Positions 1 to 8,311 of a stretch of 64,000 bases of DNA are shown here, in pieces. The DNA comes from G963692885 sp964658655 (GTDB taxonomy: Bacteria > Acidobacteriota > Terriglobia > Terriglobales > Acidobacteriaceae), in NCBI GenBank assembly GCA_964658655.1, contig CAZZZL010000011.1:1-64000 (forward strand), given 5' to 3'. Position 1 is the first letter of the stretch. The number at the start of each line of letters is the position of its first letter. A program made the translations under genes and the position numbers. The notes below the pieces were generated by a model. The model saw only the letters and a program-made list of their open reading frames with translations. It was not told the origin of the DNA and ran no database searches.

Positions 1-25
1 ATCCCAACTCGCGAAAACTTACCGG

Positions 26-57
26 CAGGCCTCATCGAAGGGGCCTGTTCGTTTTTT
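26..57 (+). terminator. Rho-independent terminator of a gene left of the window
   Basis: A short GC stem (CAGGCC at 26-31 pairing with GGCCTG at 42-47) is followed by a T run at 52-57. It would end a plus-strand transcript entering from the left edge. The stem is only 6 bp. Confidence 0.5.
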
Positions 58-86
58 CGGGACAGAGCGGCAGTAATGACAATAAG

Positions 87-118
87 AAAAGCCCTGGAGG
101 CATCTCCAGGGCTTTTTG
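87..118. terminator. Bidirectional intrinsic terminator
   Basis: A perfect 10-bp inverted repeat (90-99 with 104-113, loop of 4) is flanked by an A run on the left and a T run on the right, so it can work on both strands. On the minus strand it lies just past the stop of the barrel protein gene at 142. Confidence 0.85.
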
Positions 119-141
119 TAATGTTGTCCAGGGAGTTGTAG

Positions 142-687
142 TTAGAAGATGCGGTAAACGATACCGAAGCTAACGCCCTCCGGACTCAGGCCATTGGCAC
201 GCGGACCTTCGCCGACAAAACCGGGCCAGATCTGGTACTCGTAATCTCCGCGAGCTGACCAGCGGCCATGGAAGCGGTAATCCGCACCACCACCCAAGGC
301 CACCACACCGTAGCCACCGTGGGCGGCGTTCAGCGGGAAGTTGAACTCGCCGATGCCGAACAAACCCTTGCCGTAAGCCGTGATCTTGTGGCCCTTGTAA
401 AAATTGTACTTCGGGCCTACCAGGTAGTTATCTTCGTGAATATCCGAGAGCTGGTGGAATCTCAGGAAGCGGACTTCCGCCTCGGCCCCCAGCTTCGGAG
501 TCAGATTATAGTCGGCAAAGGCGCCTACGCCGTAAAGGTTGTAATACCCGTAATCGGGAGCGAAGTAGGATCCAAAGCCACCCACGTACAGTGACTGGTT
601 CCCGCCTATGCCTGCTGCGCTGACCTGTGCCTTACCCAATGCTGGAACGAGCAACAGGCTGGCGAGCATAAGATATTTTTTGATCAC
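142..687 (-). CDS. Outer-membrane beta-barrel protein (OmpA/OprF-like porin fold)
   Basis: A 181-residue secreted protein. The chosen start is GTG at 687, because a GAGAGAG ribosome-binding site sits just upstream and a classic signal peptide follows (two Lys, then a hydrophobic run ending near KAQ). The TTG at 720 would add 11 residues ahead of the signal. The mature part alternates aromatic and polar residues with Gly turns (YVGGFGSYF, YNLYGVGAFADYNLTPKLGAEAE) and ends in a terminal Phe, the usual C-terminal signature for outer-membrane assembly. No OmpA peptidoglycan-binding domain follows, so it is a barrel-only protein of about eight strands. Ligand or channel function cannot be told. 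Confidence 0.75.
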   Translation of the reverse strand: MIKKYLMLASLLLVPALGKAQVSAAGIGGNQSLYVGGFGSYFAPDYGYYNLYGVGAFADYNLTPKLGAEAEVRFLRFHQLSDIHEDNYLVGPKYNFYKGHKITAYGKGLFGIGEFNFPLNAAHGGYGVVALGGGADYRFHGRWSARGDYEYQIWPGFVGEGPRANGLSPEGVSFGIVYRIF

Positions 688-727
688 TGGTATCTCTCTC
701 GCTAATCTCGATTTGCACAATTATGAA

Positions 728-754
728 CAGGGTTGCACATTTTGGCCAACCCTG
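728..754 (-). terminator. Hairpin between two minus-strand genes
   Basis: An 8-bp inverted repeat (CAGGGTTG 728-735, CAACCCTG 747-754) lies downstream of the M48-like gene and about 40 nt upstream of the barrel gene start. It lacks a clean T tract on the minus strand, so it is either a weak terminator or a 5' leader hairpin. Confidence 0.35.
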
Positions 755-819
755 CGTCACCTGTTTCGACGACACTTCGGTCGTTTACGTTGTGTATCAA
801 TTCAGTAACTATTCCGCCA

Positions 820-2577
820 TTACTGCTGCGGCGTGGACTGAGTGCTGGCAGCCTGGTTCGGCTGCGTCGAATTCGGGTCAGGAGCAGGGGCAGCTGCGGT
901 AGCCTGCGCGGCCTGGGCCTGGTCATAACGCTGCAGCTTGAAGTATACCGGGGTCACTTCAAACGGCATCTTGTCGCGTGCATTCAGAAGGGGAACAGGC
1001 TTTGCATTCAGGCTGTACACCTTGTCATCCCATGAATCTACACGCAAACGGCTTCCGAGTGGTAGCGCTGCGATCTGGTCCAGCTTATCCATATCGAGCT
1101 TGGGAGCCTTCTTCTGCAGGGCTTCGAGCCATGCCGTACCGTCCGGCTTGATCATCGCATCGCCCAGGCGTGGGGAATTCAAAGCCTTCAGCTCGCCTTC
1201 GCGTACCTGGAGCTGCGCGAAGTAGAGGCCGGCGTTGCCTTCCTTGTCCTTATAGATGGAACCGTCGAGGAGAGCGACCGCCTTCTTGGCCGCGTCTGCA
1301 TCATCGCCGTCAGTATGCTGCATGTGAATGCGCTCAAAGGTCGACTCGTCGGGGAAGAGCAGCCGATCGTTGAAGGCATACTTGGTGTCGATGTGATGTC
1401 CCAGCACGATGTGCGCCAGCTGGAACGAAAGAACAGCTGCGAGTGACTCTTCCGACGGCAGGGTGTCAACCAGGCCCTTGCTCAGGACGATGGTGTTGCC
1501 GATCGCGATAGACTCCAGCGGCGTGGTCAGCATGACCCGGCAGTGTACCGGTGCTGCCAGCTCGATGTTGTTGCCGATGATGATGTTGTTGGTTACTGTT
1601 TCGAGGATCTTGTCGAAGTCACTGGGCGCTGCCATCAGGCCGGCCTGTGTGAGACGGTCAATGACGTTTTCTTCTGCCTGCGATACCCACTCACGCTGCG
1701 CCTGCAGAGGGCTTACATCCTCGGAACTGGCGCTCTGATCGGTTACGTCGTCAATCTTGATCGACTCGTTGTCAGTCTGGTGCGTAGGAATTTTGAGCGA
1801 GTAGCCCCAGATCTGGGTCTGGGCCTTGAAGGCAACCGGATGCTCAGCATCCTTCTTCGAGGTCTCCTCGACATACACGCCCACCGGCAGCCATACACCC
1901 TGCTGCAGGTTTTGACGCCAGCTGTCGAAGTGGAAATAATCCTTGTTGGAAGCGTCGTCATCGCCGCCGCCGGTGTACGTACCATTAAAGCGGACAATGT
2001 TGCCCGAATCGTCGTCGATCCAGACGCGGCCGGTAAAGCGGCCATGGCCTGTGCTCGGCTTGGGGCGGACATCAAACACATCGGTACGGATGGTGCCGAG
2101 GAACGTCCTGCGCACATAGACGAAGTCATAGTGCTGCTGATCGAAGCCGCTCGGATCGATAAACATCATGTCCAGGAAGCCATCCGGTACGAACTGGACA
2201 CCGAATGCCTTCGTTAGACCGAGCAGGGCTTCTGCCGAACCCTTGAACATGCCATGCTTCTGGCCGCCACCCTCAGCCGAGTACGACTTGCCATAGAAAC
2301 CCTTGGCGAAATCTACGCGCTGCAGCATGTACTGGTCAGAGACGGGAACGGCGTACAGCTTGGTATCGCCCTTCATGTTCTGAATGTAGGTTTGTACGAG
2401 GGGTGAGTGCTGCTGAATTGACTTGATGGTGATCTTTTCAGCCGCAATCGCTTTCTGCACCAGAGAGCTTTGTTCTGGCGTCAGGGCGATAGGTGGTGCG
2501 TATTTCTCTTTCGCCTGAGCTGCCGTAACGCCAAGCGCCATGAGCAGGGTAGTAGTCCAAACGTTCCGCAGGTTCAT
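820..2577 (-). CDS. Secreted M48-fold protein with a degenerate zinc site (predicted inactive peptidase)
   Basis: 585 residues with a signal peptide (cleavage near residue 22 after AQA). Residues about 130-270 form an outer-membrane-lipoprotein-like beta region (WIDDDSGNIVRFNGTY). Residues about 320-470 match the M48 peptidase layout: a segment of the type IAIGNTIVLSKGLVDTLPSEESLAAVL followed by the catalytic helix. Where active enzymes have HExxH, this protein reads F385-Q-L-A-H389, and the later ExxxAD zinc-ligand region reads DDAD. The C-terminal tail is rich in Ala, Gln and Pro. The scaffold is kept but the first His and the catalytic Glu are gone, so a chaperone-like or regulatory envelope role is more likely than proteolysis; this is inference. 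The start is ATG with GAGGAG just upstream. Confidence 0.7.
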   Translation of the reverse strand: MNLRNVWTTTLLMALGVTAAQAKEKYAPPIALTPEQSSLVQKAIAAEKITIKSIQQHSPLVQTYIQNMKGDTKLYAVPVSDQYMLQRVDFAKGFYGKSYSAEGGGQKHGMFKGSAEALLGLTKAFGVQFVPDGFLDMMFIDPSGFDQQHYDFVYVRRTFLGTIRTDVFDVRPKPSTGHGRFTGRVWIDDDSGNIVRFNGTYTGGGDDDASNKDYFHFDSWRQNLQQGVWLPVGVYVEETSKKDAEHPVAFKAQTQIWGYSLKIPTHQTDNESIKIDDVTDQSASSEDVSPLQAQREWVSQAEENVIDRLTQAGLMAAPSDFDKILETVTNNIIIGNNIELAAPVHCRVMLTTPLESIAIGNTIVLSKGLVDTLPSEESLAAVLSFQLAHIVLGHHIDTKYAFNDRLLFPDESTFERIHMQHTDGDDADAAKKAVALLDGSIYKDKEGNAGLYFAQLQVREGELKALNSPRLGDAMIKPDGTAWLEALQKKAPKLDMDKLDQIAALPLGSRLRVDSWDDKVYSLNAKPVPLLNARDKMPFEVTPVYFKLQRYDQAQAAQATAAAPAPDPNSTQPNQAASTQSTPQQ

Positions 2578-2686
2578 TTCCTGGCTCCTCTAAATCTGTT
2601 AAACACGTGAACTGCCGCCCCGCCCGTTGGTCATGATGCCGGTACAAACAGTTACTGATACAAGTAGGACTTGGCCTGGTGGCCGG

Positions 2687-3757
2687 TTAGGCTAACTGGA
2701 AGGTGATGTGGATCAAGGTAACGTGATCCACCGGCTGACCGTTCTTTTTTGCTGGGGTAAAGCGGATGTTCTCCGCGACGTGCTTTGCCTGCTCATCCAG
2801 CCCGTGACCGAGACCGGTGACGACACGTAATACTTCAACCTGACCGCTCGCGAGGAAGCGTACCTGGAGAGTGACTTCTCCCTGCACATGCTGCGCCTGC
2901 GCTTCGGATGTGTACTCTGCACGCGGCTCCGACAGGACGACCGGGGGAGTGAATGCTGACTCCGTTGCCTGCGCAACCTGGACACCCTTGCCGCCTACCG
3001 CCGGACCGCCGAAACCACCGCCGGAGACAGTGCCATGGCCAGTCCCGCCGGGTGTACCGCCCACCACTCCGTTGCTGAAGCCGGCCGATGCGACTGCTCC
3101 GTGGCTGGTGCCGCCTGCGACGCCATTCACGACGCCCGAGCCGAAGCCTACACCCTGGACTGTTCCCTTACGTGCCGCGCCTGCACCCTGGTTTGCGCCG
3201 GTTGCCTGGCTGAAAGCGCCGGCAGAGGCGAGCATGGGCTTGGTCGAATTTGGATTCGGCTTGGCGCCGATCGGATCACCGAAACCACCGGTGGTCGGCG
3301 TCGGCTTGGTCATGTTGTTGGCCACCTCTGTCGGCTTGGGGCTCGTGAAGAGTCCGACCTTCGGAGCTGGCGGCGGCGCGACGGCCTTTGGTGGCGCCGG
3401 CGGCAGAACCGGGGCCGGCTTGGGGATGTCCATTTTCACCGGGGCCGGAGGAAGAATTTCCGGCTTGGGGACGATGATCTTTGGCGGATCGAGCTTCGCC
3501 ATCACCTTGACGGGAGGCGCCACGATCTTTACCTTCGGCACCGGCGGCTTGATCGGCTTGGGCAGATCGACCGGGACGATCAGCTGCGTCATATCGCGCT
3601 TGACCTGGGCCTGATGGATCTTGGCGGCAGCAAACAACGTCACCAGTACGAGGATCGATGCGTTGATGCCGGCGCTCACGCCAAACGAGCGCCAACGGCC
3701 CCCGGGCTCTTCGAGCAATCCAAAATTCGCGCGGTTTAAAACATCTTGTGTCGGCAT
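2687..3757 (-). CDS. TonB-like energy-transducing protein
   Basis: 356 residues from the preferred ATG at 3757, which has AGGAA about 8 nt upstream. Longer versions start at ATG 3802 or further out, but they carry no recognisable sequence. After a cytoplasmic N-terminus there is one membrane segment (about residues 31-46), a long Pro/Lys-rich periplasmic rod (KPIKPPVPKVKIV and similar), a Gly/Thr/Val-rich spacer with GGTxHG-type repeats, and a C-terminal TonB domain (about residues 275-356; GEVTLQVRFLASGQVE, then IRFTPAKKNGQPV). It should couple the inner-membrane proton gradient to outer-membrane receptors. No exbB or exbD lies beside it. The gene is divergent from galE. Confidence 0.8.
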   Translation of the reverse strand: MPTQDVLNRANFGLLEEPGGRWRSFGVSAGINASILVLVTLFAAAKIHQAQVKRDMTQLIVPVDLPKPIKPPVPKVKIVAPPVKVMAKLDPPKIIVPKPEILPPAPVKMDIPKPAPVLPPAPPKAVAPPPAPKVGLFTSPKPTEVANNMTKPTPTTGGFGDPIGAKPNPNSTKPMLASAGAFSQATGANQGAGAARKGTVQGVGFGSGVVNGVAGGTSHGAVASAGFSNGVVGGTPGGTGHGTVSGGGFGGPAVGGKGVQVAQATESAFTPPVVLSEPRAEYTSEAQAQHVQGEVTLQVRFLASGQVEVLRVVTGLGHGLDEQAKHVAENIRFTPAKKNGQPVDHVTLIHITFQLA

Positions 3758-4272
3758 ATCCAATTTCCTGCTCTCTGCTGGGAAGAGATGTGATTTCTTC
3801 ATAACCTTGCCGTCCCGCCTGGACGACATTTCAACGATCCGGACTTCCGGCGTGCAGCCCAACTGTGGCGCCGTGCCCGTACCAAATCTTTTGTGCCTTC
3901 CGGTCCCGAATGCGTCCTTTGCCTGCTCCGGTTGCCGCAATCCGCGGGTACGAAAGTACCGGGGAGTTCTCAAACGATAGCGTAGAACGAAAGCGAAGAC
4001 AGTACCTCGAAAGTGGTGGCAGGGCACACTGACGTGTACGTTTCCCGTCCCCTGTCTGAACACTCCCTAGAATACCAACCTCGTCCATGAACGGCCCTTG
4101 AAATCTGCCGGATAGATACTCCGGTGACACTAGGAATCCGGCATATTCCGGTCGCTAAACCGTCTTTTGCCTCGTTGGATGCGAAAACTCCCGGATTCTG
4201 AAAACAAACAGCCGCTTTCGGCGAAAATAGTCGGGTAGGCGAAACGGCTTTGCAAATCGCAACGAGGGAACC
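3758..4272. other. Intergenic region between divergent tonB-like gene and galE
   Basis: 515 bp between the chosen start of the TonB-like gene and galE. It holds the in-frame upstream extension of the TonB frame (possible alternative starts near 3802 and 3829), a small hairpin with a GAAA tetraloop at 3947-3960, and the galE ribosome-binding site (GAGGG near 4264). No clear sigma-70 hexamer pair or RNA gene was recognised. Confidence 0.4.
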
Positions 4273-5241
4273 ATGAAAATACTCGTCACCGGCGGTGCTG
4301 GATATATCGGCGGAACCGTCGCACAACTTCTTCTCGATCGTGGCCACACTGTCTTCATTCTCGATGACCTTAGTCATGGCCACCGTGCTCTGCTGCCCCC
4401 TGGATCCACCCTGATTGAAGCCAGCCTGGCGGACCGCGAGCGGGTCCACACACTGCTACAGACGGAAGCCTTTGATGGTGTGTTGCATTTTGCCGCTCTC
4501 ATTGAAGCCGGCGAAAGCATGCAAAGGCCGGAAATCTATTTCCGCAACAACACCGCATCCACCCTGACCCTGCTTGAGGCGATACTCGCCAGCAAAACAC
4601 GCCGTTTCGTATTTTCTTCGACCGCTGCCGTCTACGGCGAACCGGAAACCACTCCAATCACCGAAGACGCCCCCTTGAAACCTACAAACCCCTACGGGGA
4701 GTCAAAGTTGCTCGTCGAGCACATGTTGACCTGGTTTAATCGCCTGCACGGCCTGCACTATGCCAGTCTGCGGTATTTCAACGTAGCGGGCGCGATTCCG
4801 GGCCGTGGCGAGGCCCACGAACCTGAATCGCATCTGATCCCGCTCATCCTCGACGTTGCACTGGGCCGTCGGGAGAGCATCCGCATCTACGGCCAGGATT
4901 ACGACACTCCGGATGGCACCTGTATCCGCGACTACATCCACGTGTCTGACCTGGCCGAGGCGCACCTGGTGGCGCTGGAGTCGCTCGAGACCAGGAGCCG
5001 GCTGATCTACAACCTGGGCAACGGGAAGGGCTTTTCCGTGCGTGAAGTGATTGATTCTGTTCGGCGTGTGACGGGCAGGCCCATCAAGGTCGACGAAAAT
5101 CCCCGCCGGGAAGGCGATCCGGCTATCCTGATTGCCAGCTCAGCTGCCATTGCCCGAGACCTGGGCTGGATGCCGAAGAACAGCGAACTGGACACTATCA
5201 TCAAGAGTGCATGGGAGTGGCACCAGAAGCGCTATGCTTGA
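4273..5241 (+). CDS. galE: UDP-glucose 4-epimerase
   Basis: 322-residue short-chain dehydrogenase that interconverts UDP-glucose and UDP-galactose with bound NAD. It feeds the Leloir pathway and surface polysaccharide precursors in the cytoplasm. Visible motifs are the Rossmann loop TGGAGYIGG (residues 6-14), D31-D32 after strand beta-2 for NAD ribose binding, the catalytic S116 in FSSTAAVYG, and Y141xxxK145 in NPYGESK. The C-terminal sugar-binding half contains RYFNVAGA and the RDYIHVSDLA block. Length is normal. The start is ATG with GAGGG just upstream. The substrate could also be another UDP-hexose, as is common for GalE homologues outside gal operons. Confidence 0.9.
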   Translation: MKILVTGGAGYIGGTVAQLLLDRGHTVFILDDLSHGHRALLPPGSTLIEASLADRERVHTLLQTEAFDGVLHFAALIEAGESMQRPEIYFRNNTASTLTLLEAILASKTRRFVFSSTAAVYGEPETTPITEDAPLKPTNPYGESKLLVEHMLTWFNRLHGLHYASLRYFNVAGAIPGRGEAHEPESHLIPLILDVALGRRESIRIYGQDYDTPDGTCIRDYIHVSDLAEAHLVALESLETRSRLIYNLGNGKGFSVREVIDSVRRVTGRPIKVDENPRREGDPAILIASSAAIARDLGWMPKNSELDTIIKSAWEWHQKRYA

Positions 5242-5377
5242 GGCTGGGTGGACTACCGAAAAGATCGTTGGACGACGACTGTTTGCTGCCAACCCGGGTG
5301 AAGATCCCGGGAGGACAAAGATCGCGCCATTAGCCGTTGGCGAAAATGCCGTTTTTGCGGAATACCCGCTCGGGCGG

Positions 5378-5998
5378 ATGCGGGGACGGCGTCTGCTTAT
5401 GATCGTTTCGTTTCTTTGCTTCTGCATGCCGGTGCTCACACTAGGCTGCAACCAGATGAAATCCAAGGCTGCAAGCTTCAACGAACTCGCAACAGACGCG
5501 ATCAATCACTACTACGACACCGAACCCTCCTGCCTCTGGTTCGAACCTGTCGCCCTCCCGACCCTTGTCAACCCGGGACGGGACATTCTCCCCAGCCTCG
5601 AGGCACTGGCCTCCCAGGGCCTGCTCACCCGCAGCCAGGAGCAAGACGGTCAGCGCTTCCAACTCGCGGACTCTGCCCGCACATATTTCCGCCCCGATAC
5701 TAGACGGCCCGGCTTCGGTAATCTCTGCTACGGCAAACCGCGCGTTCAGCACATTGACAGCACGACACTCCGCCATGACGAGAACTTTGGCGATGTCACC
5801 GACGTTGCCTACGAATCGGTAATCCCCAGTGCCCCCGCGTGGACGGCCGCTCCGGCTGTACAGCACGCCTTTCCCATAATGGCACTCGAGATCTCCCGTC
5901 CACTCCCCCACACCGCCACTCTTGTAAAGACTCCGCAGGGTTGGGACGTCGCCATCGGCCCGGCAAGCGCCCTCGAAACCGGACCCGCCCCCAGGTAG
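5378..5998 (+). CDS. Putative lipoprotein or secreted protein of unknown function
   Basis: 206 residues from ATG 5378; the frame is open further upstream into galE, but only this start gives a sensible N-terminus. It begins MRGRRLLMIVSFLCF and then runs through a hydrophobic stretch to TLGC (Cys24), an imperfect lipobox. The following segment (about residues 55-80, ILPSLEALASQGLLTRSQ) looks like a winged-helix fragment of the type that separates a repeat class from its target, and no enzyme motif is visible. It is 136 bp after galE and 16 bp before the next gene, so it may be co-transcribed with that gene. I do not recognise a characterised family. Confidence 0.6.
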   Translation: MRGRRLLMIVSFLCFCMPVLTLGCNQMKSKAASFNELATDAINHYYDTEPSCLWFEPVALPTLVNPGRDILPSLEALASQGLLTRSQEQDGQRFQLADSARTYFRPDTRRPGFGNLCYGKPRVQHIDSTTLRHDENFGDVTDVAYESVIPSAPAWTAAPAVQHAFPIMALEISRPLPHTATLVKTPQGWDVAIGPASALETGPAPR

Positions 5999-6014
5999 CT
6001 AAAATGAGGAGATC

Positions 6015-6545
6015 ATGATGAACCATCCATATTGGGGTGAGATTCAGACCAACTTCGACGACATTCCGCAATCCTCAAACCTTTTCCTGATTCCCGGCTT
6101 TGGTAACGACGCTGCCGGGCAGCAGATCTGTGTCTCGTTTCATAAGCGCGAGCAGCCCACAGCACTCACTTTGCAGTCTCTGGACCAGTACGCCGAGACT
6201 TTCCAGAACTTTCTGCAAATCCTGCCCGCCCTGCTGCCTGGGATCAAAGCCCGCGCGTTTGAGTATTACCAGGAATACTACGCACCTGTTTACGAAAATG
6301 AAGCTTCATCCGGCCAGCCGGCTCTCGGCCTCACCAGCCCGGAACTTCATTTCGAAAAGATGCGAACTCTGGAAGACATATCTGTCCAGGGCCACCGCGC
6401 TGTCACCCTCCAGTTCGACTATGCGATCGATACGGAACACGACCTTGAGATTTTGATCGTGGATGGCATCATTCATGACATAGGCGGCGCCCTGGATACG
6501 TACGTCCATCCAGGGGGTGTTGGCGATGGAAATCGGCCCGCTTAG
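6015..6545 (+). CDS. Hypothetical protein
   Basis: 176 residues with a strong ribosome-binding site (GAGGAG) just before ATGATG; either ATG may be used. It is a soluble alpha/beta protein rich in aromatic residues (EYYQEYYAPVYE near residue 83) without signal peptide or membrane segment. The layout (short N-terminal beta region, central helices, then VTLQFDYAIDTEHDLEILIVDG) resembles small uncharacterised DUF6985-like proteins, but I cannot confirm that. Its last codons overlap, tail to tail, the end of the small minus-strand gene at 6542-6703. Confidence 0.6.
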   Translation: MMNHPYWGEIQTNFDDIPQSSNLFLIPGFGNDAAGQQICVSFHKREQPTALTLQSLDQYAETFQNFLQILPALLPGIKARAFEYYQEYYAPVYENEASSGQPALGLTSPELHFEKMRTLEDISVQGHRAVTLQFDYAIDTEHDLEILIVDGIIHDIGGALDTYVHPGGVGDGNRPA

Positions 6546-6703
6546 TGCTGCCGTTCTATCGTCTGCCCGCTTGTCACGCTGCCAGTAAAGAGCTTCGCGG
6601 CGTTTAGGCTGGTGTTGTAAATCCCCCAGACCAGGGGGATGGAAACGATCGCCCAAGCCACCGCGACCAGCGCTGGTGATGATTTTTTGACAGTTTCAGT
6701 CAT
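6542..6703 (-). CDS. MFS transporter small subunit (53-residue membrane protein)
   Basis: A 53-residue gene, ATG at 6703 preceded by AGAAGGA. The protein MTETVKKSSPALVAVAWA.. has one membrane helix with the pattern PLVWGIYNT and NAAKLF, which I recognise as the small protein often found directly behind oxalate/formate-antiporter-family MFS genes. It starts 29 bp after the stop of the MFS gene on the same strand, so the two form an operon. The role is presumed to be stability or assembly of the transporter. Its stop codon overlaps the convergent gene at 6545 by 4 bp. Confidence 0.8.
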   Translation of the reverse strand: MTETVKKSSPALVAVAWAIVSIPLVWGIYNTSLNAAKLFTGSVTSGQTIERQH

Positions 6704-6732
6704 AATCCTTCTCCATCTCGATTCAAAGATCG

Positions 6733-8112
6733 TTAGTGCGCTACAGAGCTCAAGGGCTGGTCGGGGGTCTCGGTCATCCAGTATTTCTCCTGGATTGGCC
6801 GCACCAGCAGGTTTGCTATCAAGCCGACGATCAGCAGTCCGGTCATGATGTGCAGAATTGTCGGATAGGCATTCAATTTCGGCTGACCCTGGGCTACGTA
6901 GTGGTCGAGGATGCCGTTCACGATGAGTGGCCCGACAATGCCGGCGAACGACCAGGCTGTCAGCAGGCGTCCGTAAATGGCGCTGACGTCATAGGGCCCG
7001 TACAGATCGCGCAGGTAAGCGGGGATTGTTGAAAAGCCGCCGCCATAAATGCTGATCAGGACGCCCGCGCTGAGGACGAAGAGTGCAATGCTGTCCAGGT
7101 GGGCCGAGCCGGTGAGTGGCAGAAACCAGTAGAGGGTCGGTCCAATCAGAAAGAAGATGAAAAAAGTGGTCTTCCGCCCGATGTAATCCGACAGCGAAGC
7201 CCAGATAAATCGGCCGGCCATGTTGAACAGGCTGAGAACGCCGACGAAGCCTCCAGCGGCAACAGCCAGGACCTTGCCATGAAACAAGTCCTGAATCATT
7301 GGCGACGCCTGCTCGAGGATGCCGATACCGGCAGTCGTGTTGAGCGCGAGCACCAGCCAGAGCAGCCAGAACTGCGGCGTCTTCATCGCCTGCTGCACTT
7401 TGACGCTGTGTGAACTGATCATCCCTTCCGACTTGGCGGGAGGCGTCCAGCCCTCCGGCCTCCAACCCTCAGCCGGAATACGCACAGTGAACACGCCGAA
7501 CATCATGAGCACGAAATAAAACAGGCCCATGGTGAGCCAGGTGGATGGAATAGCCGCGTGACCGCCGGCCTTGTAGAAGGCCATGAGTTTAGTAGCGAGA
7601 GGCGAGCCGATCATGGCGCCGCCACCAAAGCCCATGATGGCCATGCCGCCGGCGAGACCCGGGCGGTCAGGAAACCACTTGATCAACGTGGCGACGGGGG
7701 AGATGTAGCCCATCCCCAGCCCCACACCGCCGACTACGCCGTAGCCGAGGTAAACCATCCACAACTGGTGGAGGGCAGCACCCTGCGAGGCAATCACGAA
7801 GCCAGCCCCGAAGCAGACCGCGGCCAGGAACATCGCCTTGCGTGGGCCGGCCGTTTCCAGCCACTTACCGAAGAGGGCGGCCGACACGCCGAGGACTGCG
7901 ATGGCGATCGAAAAAATGTAGCCGATTGCCTTCAAATCCCAGTGCGAACCATCCGCGCCGGTGAGCGCCAGCAGAGGATTCTTGAACACGCTGAAGGAAT
8001 AGACCTGGCCAATCGACAGGTGAATGGCCAATGCGGCTGGTGGTACCAGCCATCGGTTGAAGCCGGGGGAAGCAATGGATCGGTCCCGATCCAGAAATGA
8101 AAATGCAGCCAT
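6733..8112 (-). CDS. MFS transporter, oxalate/formate antiporter (OFA) type
   Basis: 459 residues and about 12 membrane helices, a normal length for the family. The ATG at 8112 (MAAFSFLDRDRSIASPGFNRW) is chosen because the OFA N-terminal signature NRWLVPPAALAIHLSIGQVYSFSVF follows at once; a longer frame upstream would overlap the divergent gene's promoter. Other motifs are GLGMGYISPVATLIKWFPDRPGLA in helices 4-5, GFGGGAMIG, and a cytoplasmic loop with RIPAEGWRPEGW. OFA carriers exchange small carboxylates such as oxalate, formate, lactate or pyruvate across the inner membrane; the substrate cannot be read here. The small subunit gene follows directly. Confidence 0.88.
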   Translation of the reverse strand: MAAFSFLDRDRSIASPGFNRWLVPPAALAIHLSIGQVYSFSVFKNPLLALTGADGSHWDLKAIGYIFSIAIAVLGVSAALFGKWLETAGPRKAMFLAAVCFGAGFVIASQGAALHQLWMVYLGYGVVGGVGLGMGYISPVATLIKWFPDRPGLAGGMAIMGFGGGAMIGSPLATKLMAFYKAGGHAAIPSTWLTMGLFYFVLMMFGVFTVRIPAEGWRPEGWTPPAKSEGMISSHSVKVQQAMKTPQFWLLWLVLALNTTAGIGILEQASPMIQDLFHGKVLAVAAGGFVGVLSLFNMAGRFIWASLSDYIGRKTTFFIFFLIGPTLYWFLPLTGSAHLDSIALFVLSAGVLISIYGGGFSTIPAYLRDLYGPYDVSAIYGRLLTAWSFAGIVGPLIVNGILDHYVAQGQPKLNAYPTILHIMTGLLIVGLIANLLVRPIQEKYWMTETPDQPLSSVAH

Positions 8113-8311
8113 TTTCGAAGACCTCAATGATGCTGGAGCGCATATGCACGCGATGTGCCGCGTTCGAGTGTAAGCCACTTTTACGCCACCCGCATCAGTG
8201 ACGAACCTCTCGGACGGCACGCATCGTGCGACGTAGGATGCAGGAATTGCCATTCGCCCGGGTATTTGCAACACTTCTCGCATCGATCCCGCCGCACCCA
8301 AGCCGCTTCCC

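Noticed and set aside
2871..3614. 247-codon Gly/Pro-rich plus-strand frame
   Set aside because: Arises from the Pro/Gly-rich stalk of the TonB-like protein on the other strand.
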